Assembly (NCBI GenBank): GCA_965221605.1
Contig: CBDCSK010000003.1
Location: 1-64,000 of the forward strand
Source of the DNA: Aldehydirespirator sp965221605
GTDB lineage: Bacteria; Actinomycetota; Acidimicrobiia; Acidimicrobiales; Aldehydirespiratoraceae
Reading direction: 5' to 3'
Length of the DNA: 64,000 nt
The position numbers were made by a program, and so were the translations under genes. Below are positions 57,923 through 64,000 of this stretch, piece after piece (the first letter of the stretch is position 1; each line of letters opens with the position of its first letter). The notes under the pieces were generated by a model. It did no database searches, had not been told where the DNA came from, and saw only the letters and a program-made list of their open reading frames with translations.

Positions 57923-58942
57923 ATGAACCGGCCCACCATGGAGGACGTGGCGGAGCGAGCGAAAGTGTCGCGCGCCCTGGTGTCGCTGGTGATGAACGAC
58001 TCGCCGCAGGTGTCCGACGAGAAGCGGCGCTCGGTGCTGCGGGCCGCTCGCGAGCTGGGCTACCGGCCCAACCTGATAGCCCGCATCCTCGCCCAGCAGC
58101 GCACCCACACCATCGGCGTGCTCGTCGACGATCTCCGGAACCCGTTCTTCGGCGAGGTGGTCGACGGGATAGAGGCCGAGGCGGCCGAGCACGGCTTCAG
58201 AGTGCTCATCCTGAACGGCCACCGCGACGCGCGACGCGAGATGGAGGCGGTCGAGACCTTCCTGCAGCTGCGGGTGGAGGGGACGGCTCTGGTCGGCGCC
58301 CGCCTCGGCGGCAGCGACTCAGCCCGCGTCGGCCTCAACGCTCCCTGCGTGATGGTGGCCAGTGGTCCGGCCCATGACGGCGTCGACACCGTCGGCACCG
58401 ACGACCGCCGGGGGGCGGAGTTGGCGGTGGAGCACCTGGCCGGGCTGGGCCATACCCGCATCGTCCACCTGGACGGAGGGGCCAACGTGTCCACGATGAA
58501 GCGTCGGGCGGGCTACGAGTCAGCCATGCGGGCCGCCGGGCTCGGCCATCTGATCGACATCCGGCCCGCGGGCGACGGCGAGGCCGACGCGCTGGCCGTC
58601 ATCGACGGGCTGCTGGCCGACGACGATCCCCCCACCGCCATCTTCGCCTTCAACGACCTGCTCGCCGCCGGAGCGCTCAACCGTCTGGCCGACGCCGGCA
58701 TGGCCGTTCCCGGCGACGTGTCGCTGGTCGGTTTCGACAACACCTTCATCTCCGCGCTGCGCCACCTGTCGCTCACCACCGTCAACCAGCCGAAGCTGGC
58801 CATGGGGCGCCTCGCGGTGGCCACGCTGCTCCAGCGGCTGTCCGACGGGGCCGGCGAGCCGATCCGCCACACCCTGCAGCCCGAGTTGGTCGTGCGCTCC
58901 ACTACGGGGCCACCCCGCGAAGGGGCGATACTGTCAGCATGA
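57923..58942 (+). CDS. LacI-family transcriptional regulator of the inositol operon
   Basis: 339 residues. The HTH is MNRPTMEDVAERAKVSRALV with the hinge GYRPNLIARILAQQRT; the periplasmic-binding-like effector domain follows (TIGVLVDDLRNPFFGEVVDG, PTAIFAFNDLLAAGALN, VSLVGFDNTFISALRHLSLT). It probably represses the divergent iol operon and itself, with an inositol-derived inducer. ATG 57923 puts the HTH at the usual N-terminal position; GTG codons at 57896 and 57914 are alternatives. Confidence 0.9.
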   Translation: MNRPTMEDVAERAKVSRALVSLVMNDSPQVSDEKRRSVLRAARELGYRPNLIARILAQQRTHTIGVLVDDLRNPFFGEVVDGIEAEAAEHGFRVLILNGHRDARREMEAVETFLQLRVEGTALVGARLGGSDSARVGLNAPCVMVASGPAHDGVDTVGTDDRRGAELAVEHLAGLGHTRIVHLDGGANVSTMKRRAGYESAMRAAGLGHLIDIRPAGDGEADALAVIDGLLADDDPPTAIFAFNDLLAAGALNRLADAGMAVPGDVSLVGFDNTFISALRHLSLTTVNQPKLAMGRLAVATLLQRLSDGAGEPIRHTLQPELVVRSTTGPPREGAILSA

Positions 58943-58964
58943 CCGCGACTAGGCGGACGGGGCG

Positions 58965-59570
58965 ATGCTCGACCATGTATTCACCGACGCCATAGGCGCC
59001 CTGCGGGACGCGTTCGAGGACGCCCTGCTGGAGCGACAGGCGGGCGAGGAGCGGTTCCAGACCGACGTGCTGCTGGGCGATGTCTCGTGGGAGAACTCCT
59101 ACGCGCTCCCCGGCGAGGGACAGCCGCCCCGGGTCTGTGCCGATGTCAGCTGCGTGTGGCCCACCTGGTCGCAGGCGGCCTACCTGAGCTGGTACGCGGG
59201 CGAGGGCTATGCCGAGCCGCCCCGCATCGAGATCAAGATCCTTCTGCGGGCCCAGTGCCTGGCCGGAGCGCCCGAGCCCGCGATGGTCCTGGAGGTGCTT
59301 CCGGTGGCCAGCCCCGACATCGGCAGCGAGCCCCTCCGGCGGGGAGGGCCCCGGGTGGAATCGCTGTACGCGGAGGATCCCGACGACGCCGACGCCACCG
59401 AGTACGCCATCGATGTGAGTTACGAGGGCGCCTACGAACTCGACGAGGCCGGCCTGTCAGACGGCGCCGAACTCGACAAGCACTTCACCGCGCTGGGCGG
59501 TTGGATCGCCTCGATGCTGGTGCGGCTCGGCGACCTGGAGCTGGGCTACCGGCCGGTCCTGGAGGATTGA
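58965..59570 (+). CDS. Conserved hypothetical acidic protein
   Basis: 201 residues, no signal or membrane segment, strongly acidic (many Glu/Asp). The middle contains beta-rich segments (RVCADVSCVWPTWSQAAYLS, PRIEIKILLRAQCLAG) and the end is LDKHFTALGGWIASMLVRLG. Not recognised. ATG 58965 follows the LacI gene by 22 nt, so it may be read with it. Confidence 0.65.
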   Translation: MLDHVFTDAIGALRDAFEDALLERQAGEERFQTDVLLGDVSWENSYALPGEGQPPRVCADVSCVWPTWSQAAYLSWYAGEGYAEPPRIEIKILLRAQCLAGAPEPAMVLEVLPVASPDIGSEPLRRGGPRVESLYAEDPDDADATEYAIDVSYEGAYELDEAGLSDGAELDKHFTALGGWIASMLVRLGDLELGYRPVLED

Positions 59571-59585
59571 TCGCCCCGGCGAGGA

Positions 59586-60185
59586 TCAGTCCTCGGCCGG
59601 GGACTCGGTCGCGCAGGACGTGGGTGCCACGGCCGCGACCAGACGGGAGATCATGGCGTCCATGTCCGCTCTGGGGACATTCATGTCCGATGCGGACTCG
59701 ACCAGGTGCATCCCCAGGCGCAGGGCCTGGAGGAACGCGACGATGGCGCGTGTGTTGAAGTCCGGGTCGATGGCTCCCTCACTCTGGACGCTCGCGATGA
59801 TCTCGTCCAGACGCTCCGCCTCCCGCTCCATGGATCGTGTCACCGCGGCGCGGAAGTCACCATCACGCCGGGCGCTGACGAACGCCTCGAGCATCACGTC
59901 GCGAGACTTGGCGTGGCGAACGTCCATGAGACTCGTGCCCAGCGTGGCCAGAGTCTCCGGAACGGGCGCGGCGACCGGCGAGAGGTCCATGAACTGCGGA
60001 GAGATATGGCCGACCGCGTCGACGATCAGATCGCGCTTGCCCCGCCACCGCGCGTAGATCGCACCGGTCGTCAGCCCGGCCCGGCGAGCGATCTCGGCGA
60101 CGCGGGCAGCCTCGAACCCGTGCTCTGCGAACACCTCGACGGCGGCATCCAGCAGCCGTTCGGTGACGTCTGTGCTGCCTTCCAC
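59586..60185 (-). CDS. TetR-family transcriptional regulator
   Basis: 199 residues. The N-terminal HTH has RLLDAAVEVFAEHGFEAARV, IARRAGLTTGAIYARWRGKRDL, the TetR signature; the C-terminal ligand domain is helical (RDVMLEAFVSARRDGDFRAAV, AIVAFLQALRLGMHLVESA). GTG start at 60185. The inverted repeat AATAAC-C-GTTATT (60190-60202) immediately upstream is its likely own operator. The target genes are unknown; the SRPBCC and kinase genes lie upstream on the same strand. Confidence 0.9.
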   Translation of the reverse strand: MEGSTDVTERLLDAAVEVFAEHGFEAARVAEIARRAGLTTGAIYARWRGKRDLIVDAVGHISPQFMDLSPVAAPVPETLATLGTSLMDVRHAKSRDVMLEAFVSARRDGDFRAAVTRSMEREAERLDEIIASVQSEGAIDPDFNTRAIVAFLQALRLGMHLVESASDMNVPRADMDAMISRLVAAVAPTSCATESPAED

Positions 60186-60189
60186 TTAT

Positions 60190-60202
60190 AATAACCGTTA
60201 TT
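60190..60202. promoter_or_regulatory. TetR operator candidate
   Basis: AATAAC and GTTATT are perfect 6-bp arms around one C, starting 5 nt before the TetR start codon and overlapping a TTATAA-type -10 box on the minus strand. Binding would block the gene's own promoter. Confidence 0.5.
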
Positions 60203-60289
60203 GTGTGAGATATCCTTGCATTGTGTGTAAGTGTATTAGTTGCCTTGACCGAAGCCACTGGCTCTTAGGGACGCCGGTCCGGTCGACGG

Positions 60290-60733
60290 TCAGAACCGGG
60301 CGGCGAACCTGCGGAGGTTGCGCGCCCACACGGCCCGCAGCACCGGGCGGGCGAGGGCGGCTCCGACGCGGCCTCCCATCCACCATCGGAACCGGAGCGA
60401 CTCGGTCCACTCGAAGCGGGTGTGGACGGCGCCCTCCGGGCCTTCGCAGGCAGACAACCGGAACTGCCCGACGCCCGACACCACCCCGGCGTGCCTGATT
60501 CCCATCGTCTCGGCGTCGCGCCACTCGGTCACCTCCATGCGGTCGGTGAGCCTCAGCGGGCCGAGCTTGGTGTCGCATTCGAAGCGCACGCCGACGCCCT
60601 CGGTGGCCTCGGTCAGGAAGCGGATCTCCACGGCGTCGCTCATCCAGTCGACGTGGCTGCCAATACGCCGGAGGTCCTCCCACACCTCCGAGGGCCCGGC
60701 GGGCACCACCGTCGAGGCCCTGATGGCAGGCAC
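60290..60733 (-). CDS. SRPBCC (polyketide cyclase/START-like) family protein
   Basis: 147 residues: AGPSEVWEDLRRIGSHVDWM is the typical start of the helix-grip fold, then VGVRFECDTKLGPLRLTDRM, RFEWTESLRFRWWMGG and a C-terminal helix. Such proteins bind hydrophobic ligands; the role is unknown. GTG 60733 is chosen because the longer frame would run into the upstream kinase gene, whose stop is at 60738. Confidence 0.8.
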   Translation of the reverse strand: MPAIRASTVVPAGPSEVWEDLRRIGSHVDWMSDAVEIRFLTEATEGVGVRFECDTKLGPLRLTDRMEVTEWRDAETMGIRHAGVVSGVGQFRLSACEGPEGAVHTRFEWTESLRFRWWMGGRVGAALARPVLRAVWARNLRRFAARF

Positions 60734-60737
60734 CGGG

Positions 60738-61730
60738 CTAGGCGAGCTCGTGGTAGGCTGCGAGCTGCGCCAGCGCCGTCTGGGGGCGGGCCCCGACATG
60801 GCTGATGACTTCGGCTGCGGCCAGGCTGCCCAACTGTGCGCACCGGAGCGGCGGCTCGCCGCGGCTCATGCCCCACAAGAACCCCGCGGCGTACATGTCG
60901 CCCGCTCCGGTGGCATCGACCACGGGAGCGATCTCGGCCGCGGGAATCTCATCGGTTGCCGTGCCCTGCACGACCACCGAGCCGCGGGGCCCCAGCGTGA
61001 CCGACAGCGTGCGGACCATCCCGGCGGTGCGCTGGAGGGCTGCGCCGAAGTCGTCGGTCGAGTGAAGGGCGCACACCTCCGCCTCGTTGGCGAACACCAC
61101 GTCGACATGGTCCTCGATCAGGTCGAGCCACTCGTCGCGGTGGCGCTCGACGCAGTACGAGTCGCTCAAGGCCAGCGCGACCGTCCTGCCGGCCTCGCCC
61201 GCGGCCGCCACGGCCACCCGGATGGCCTCCTTGGCCACCTCGACGTCCCACAGGTAGCCCTCGCAGTAGGTGATCGCGGCCGACGCCACCAGGTCGGCGT
61301 CCACGTCCGGTGGCCCCAGCAGCGCGGAGATGCCCAGATACGTGTTCATGGTGCGCTCGGCGTCGGGGGTCACCTGGATCAGGCAACGGGCGGTGGGAGG
61401 CCCCTCCGGTGAGGGAGGCACGTCGAAGACGACCCCTGTCGCCCGGATGTCGTGGACGAACACCTCCCCGAGTTGATCGTCGCGCACCTTGCCGATGAAG
61501 GCGGCCCGTGCGCCGAAGGAGGCCACGCCGGCCATGGTGTTGGCCGCCGACCCGCCCGAGGCCGCTATGCCCGACGGCATGGCGTCGTAGAGCGAGGCCG
61601 ACCGATCCGCGCCGACCAGCGTCATGGCCCCCCTCACCAGCCCGTGGTCGTCGATGAACGAATCCGGGACCGGGGCGATCACGTCCACGATGGCGTTGCC
61701 GACGCCGACGGCATCAAGTGACGGTTCCAC
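60738..61730 (-). CDS. PfkB-family carbohydrate or nucleoside kinase (adenosine-kinase-like)
   Basis: 330 residues: VGVGNAIVDVIAPVPDSF, ASGGSAANTMAGVASFGARA, the catalytic block VVDATGAGDMYAAGFLWGMS (DxxGAGD) and ARCLIQVTPDAERTMNTYLG, the last resembling adenosine-kinase-type members of the family. It phosphorylates a sugar or nucleoside with ATP. Adjacent to the SRPBCC gene (4 nt). Confidence 0.87.
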   Translation of the reverse strand: MEPSLDAVGVGNAIVDVIAPVPDSFIDDHGLVRGAMTLVGADRSASLYDAMPSGIAASGGSAANTMAGVASFGARAAFIGKVRDDQLGEVFVHDIRATGVVFDVPPSPEGPPTARCLIQVTPDAERTMNTYLGISALLGPPDVDADLVASAAITYCEGYLWDVEVAKEAIRVAVAAAGEAGRTVALALSDSYCVERHRDEWLDLIEDHVDVVFANEAEVCALHSTDDFGAALQRTAGMVRTLSVTLGPRGSVVVQGTATDEIPAAEIAPVVDATGAGDMYAAGFLWGMSRGEPPLRCAQLGSLAAAEVISHVGARPQTALAQLAAYHELA

Positions 61731-61788
61731 GCAGCCTCCCGTTGCCTACCGGCCGCCCCGAGACACTAGAGCGAGCGAGAGCGGGAGT

Positions 61789-62601
61789 TCAGCCGGTGGC
61801 CACCCGGCGGCCCAGGGAGCGGAACGCCATCACGAACGTGACCAGGCCCAGGCCGGCGATGGAGGCAGCCCCCTTGCCGATGGCGGCAACATCCCAGCCC
61901 TCCGACAGCAGCGAGCGCATCCCCTCCAGCAGATAGGTCACCGGGTTCCAGGCGGCCACGGTCTGCATCCAACCCGTCATGAGTTCCCGCGGCAGGTACG
62001 CGGGCGTCAGGAAGGCGAAGGGGAAGAAGATCAGGAACGACGAGTTGACCGCGGCCGGATTCCCGGTTCGCAAGGCCACCGTGTACGGGAATCCGGTGAA
62101 GGACAGGCTCCATGCCACCGCCAACCCCAGGAAGACCAGGATCCCCAGCAGGCCGGTTCCGAAGCGCACGCCCGCGATGAAGCCCATGGCGATCACGACC
62201 AGCGACAGCGAGATGGCCAGCACGATGTCGGCGACCATCATGCCGAGCAGCAGCGTGGTCCGGCGCACCGGCGTCACGAGCATCCGGTCGAGGTACCCGG
62301 TCTGGATGTCGATCACCAGCACCGACGCCCGAGAGATGCCGGTGACCGCGAAGATTATGGCGACCGGTATCTGGAACGCCCGGTAGTCGATGCCGGGTGA
62401 GCGCTCCACGAAGGACTCGAGCGCACCGATGTTGACCAGGAAGAAGAAGGTGGGGATGATCAGCGCCGGAGCCATCGCCTCGGGCTCGCGCAGCAGGCTG
62501 CGCACCGAGCGGCGGGCCACGGTGGCGATGTCGGTGATGATCCCGACGGGACGCACCATGCCGCCGCCGGCCACGGAGGGGGCTGCGCTCTGAACGCTCA
62601 C
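61789..62601 (-). CDS. ABC-2 type transporter permease
   Basis: 270 residues with six hydrophobic segments. The pattern TDIATVARRSVRSLLREPEA, GYLDRMLVTPVRRTTLLLG, FPFAFLTPAYLPRELMTGWM and AAWNPVTYLLEGMRSLL is typical of DrrB/ABC-2 exporters of drugs or polysaccharides. It overlaps the ATPase gene by 4 nt. Confidence 0.9.
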   Translation of the reverse strand: MSVQSAAPSVAGGGMVRPVGIITDIATVARRSVRSLLREPEAMAPALIIPTFFFLVNIGALESFVERSPGIDYRAFQIPVAIIFAVTGISRASVLVIDIQTGYLDRMLVTPVRRTTLLLGMMVADIVLAISLSLVVIAMGFIAGVRFGTGLLGILVFLGLAVAWSLSFTGFPYTVALRTGNPAAVNSSFLIFFPFAFLTPAYLPRELMTGWMQTVAAWNPVTYLLEGMRSLLSEGWDVAAIGKGAASIAGLGLVTFVMAFRSLGRRVATG

Positions 62602-63668
62602 GGGGGGCTGCTCGGTGGCGAGGCCGGTGTACGGGTCCGGCCCGGGTTCTGCGAAGCCGGTCCGCCGCCTGCGGCGCCGCCGCCGGTGGCGGTCGAGTCC
62701 ACCGCAGACATCCGGTAGCCGGTGGCCAGCAGGAACACGTCGTCGAGCGACGGGGTGCGCACGGTGAGAGACTGGGGGTGCAGTCCGGCCGACGACAGGG
62801 CAACCGCCACCGTGCCGACCGTGGCCGCTCCGTCGGCGGTGGCGATGGTGATGCCGCGGCGTCCTTGAGTCACGGCATCCACAACGGGCACGGTCTCGGC
62901 GACCGCGGCCGCCGGCGCGATGGCCTCGGGCGGAAGGTCTACGACGATCACGTCGGCGCCGACGGCCCGCTTGAGCTCCGACGGTGAGCCCTCCTCGACG
63001 ATGCGGCCGTCATCGATGATGGCCACCCGGTCCGCCAGCGCGTCGGCCTCCTCGAGATACTGGGTGGTGAGGAACACCGTCACCCCCAGCTCGCCGTTCA
63101 ACCGGCGCACCTCGTCCCAGACCTGAGCCCGGCTCACCGGGTCGAGGCCGGTGGTCGGCTCATCCAGGAACAGCACCTCGGGGCCATGGATCAGCGAGGC
63201 CGCGAGGTCGAGGCGGCGCCTCATGCCACCGCTGTAGGTCTTGACCCGGTCGTCCATGGCGTCGCCGATGTCGGCAAGGTCGACGGCCCGTGCGATCGAC
63301 GCGGCCCGATCGGTCGCGCTCAGGCCGTACAGGCGGGCCTGCAGGTCGAGTATCTCCCGGCCGGTCTGGCGCTCGTCGAGCGCGGCCTCCTGCAGCGCGA
63401 CCCCGATGCGGATGCGAACCTCGCCGGGATGTTCGACCACGTCGTGGCCGGCCACGGTGGCCTGTCCTGCCGTGGGCTTCAGCAGGGTGCACAGCATCCG
63501 CACCGTGGTGCTCTTGCCCGCACCATTCGGGCCCAGGAAGCCGTAGATCGCCCCGGCGTCGACGTTCAGATCGACGCCGTCCACCGCCCGCTTGTCGCCG
63601 AAGGTCCGGACGAGGCCCCGAGCCTCGATCGCTGAGTACTGATCCCCACTCGGGGCAACGGGCGGCAC
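62598..63668 (-). CDS. ABC transporter ATP-binding protein (DrrA-type exporter)
   Basis: 356 residues: Walker A GFLGPNGAGKSTTVRML, VALQEAALDERQTGREIL, signature YSGGMRRRLDLAASLIHGP, Walker B VLFLDEPTTGLDP, switch TTQYLEEAD, and a C-terminal DrrA-type extension. It works with the ABC-2 permease to export a lipid, drug or natural product. Confidence 0.93.
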   Translation of the reverse strand: MPPVAPSGDQYSAIEARGLVRTFGDKRAVDGVDLNVDAGAIYGFLGPNGAGKSTTVRMLCTLLKPTAGQATVAGHDVVEHPGEVRIRIGVALQEAALDERQTGREILDLQARLYGLSATDRAASIARAVDLADIGDAMDDRVKTYSGGMRRRLDLAASLIHGPEVLFLDEPTTGLDPVSRAQVWDEVRRLNGELGVTVFLTTQYLEEADALADRVAIIDDGRIVEEGSPSELKRAVGADVIVVDLPPEAIAPAAAVAETVPVVDAVTQGRRGITIATADGAATVGTVAVALSSAGLHPQSLTVRTPSLDDVFLLATGYRMSAVDSTATGGGAAGGGPASQNPGRTRTPASPPSSPP

Positions 63669-63679
63669 GGGGCCGCAGG

Positions 63680-64000
63680 CTACCGGAGGCGGACGTTGGT
63701 GAATCCGGGCGAGGCCTCGATCATCAGCAACTTGACCGTCTCGTCGGTTGCGGCCCGCAGCCGGTGCGGCTGGCGGGTGTCGTAGGAGATGGACTCGCTG
63801 GGCTCGAGCCGGAAGATCTCCCCGTCCAGGTCGACGTCCACCACTCCGGAGATGACGTAGATCGTCTCGAACCCGTCGTGGACCCAGTACTCGCGGAACG
63901 AGTCGGGGGCGCCGGTGAACTCGACGACCTGGAACGGGCTGGCCTCAGGGGCGACCACCCGGCGCACGCCGTCCATGTCCCCCAGCTCGCTGGCCGGCAC
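63680..64000 (-). CDS. Cupin-domain protein, probably truncated by the window edge
   Basis: At least 106 residues of a cupin barrel: FREYWVHDGFETIYVISGVV, VDVDLDGEIFRLEPSESISY and TRQPHRLRAATDETVKLLMI. The layout matches the C-terminal half of XRE-cupin regulators or a free-standing cupin. The reading frame is open to the last base of the window, so the true N-terminus, perhaps an HTH, lies outside. Confidence 0.75.
   Translation of the reverse strand: MPASELGDMDGVRRVVAPEASPFQVVEFTGAPDSFREYWVHDGFETIYVISGVVDVDLDGEIFRLEPSESISYDTRQPHRLRAATDETVKLLMIEASPGFTNVRLR

Overview
The window is high-GC DNA with dense co-directional operons, frequent ATGA/GTGA gene overlaps, many GTG/TTG starts and several near-leaderless promoters. 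That style, together with an S-layer-homology protease, Thr/Glu/Pro-rich lipoproteins, a 13E12-type DUF222-HNH gene and a SAM-IV-like riboswitch on metX, points to an actinomycete, probably of the Acidimicrobiia. The assignment is an inference from gene content, not a phylogeny.

Layout. (1) 1-6119 is an accessory segment: a two-repeat hypothetical protein, two related small HTH genes, and a two-gene unit made of a tyrosine-recombinase-like protein overlapping a DDE-transposase-like protein; it ends about 220 bp from the 3' end of a tRNA-Val gene. (2) 6218-12773 holds an enoyl-CoA hydratase, an ArsR regulator with an ArsP-type permease, a lipoprotein serpin, a MazEF-like pair, a decayed nucleobase permease and a GcvT-family protein. 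(3) 12792-14141 is an intact IS5-family insertion with CTAG target duplications. (4) 14146-28657 is a defence and mobility island: a second MazEF-like pair, a defective tRNA-Ala, a DUF222-HNH protein, an MNT/HEPN-type pair, a PLD-SNF2 helicase with an adenine methyltransferase split at a G9 tract, then a third HTH gene and a second, diverged copy of the recombinase-like/transposase-like unit. That unit again ends about 200 bp from the 3' end of a tRNA, here tRNA-Cys. (5) 28658-41294 is largely housekeeping: tRNA-Cys, tRNA-Gly, a phosphoribosyltransferase, riboswitch-controlled metX and a transsulfuration enzyme, a DEAD-box helicase, adenosine deaminase, an SLH-M16 peptidase, uracil phosphoribosyltransferase and a 2-hydroxyacid dehydrogenase. 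(6) 41318-58942 is a 14-gene minus-strand inositol operon with a divergent LacI regulator and one perfect 16-bp operator. (7) 58965-64000 holds a hypothetical protein, TetR, an SRPBCC protein, a sugar or nucleoside kinase, an ABC-2 exporter and the edge of a cupin gene.

How the genes work together. The inositol operon encodes import (binding lipoprotein, an unusually long permease, an ATPase), oxidation (IolG-type and other Gfo/Idh dehydrogenases, SDRs), dehydration and ring opening (IolE, IolD), isomerisation (IolB), phosphorylation (IolC) and aldol cleavage. Inserted in it is a desaturase-Rieske fusion resembling a joined MocD+MocE, suggesting that O-methylated inositols or rhizopine-like compounds are also used.

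The most unusual system is the repeated unit HTH gene (divergent) / recombinase-fold protein without a catalytic tyrosine / DDE transposase with a cysteine-containing insert / conserved 3' hairpin / tRNA 3' end. The two copies are strongly diverged in sequence but keep the same order, the same 4-nt translational overlap and the same position relative to a tRNA.
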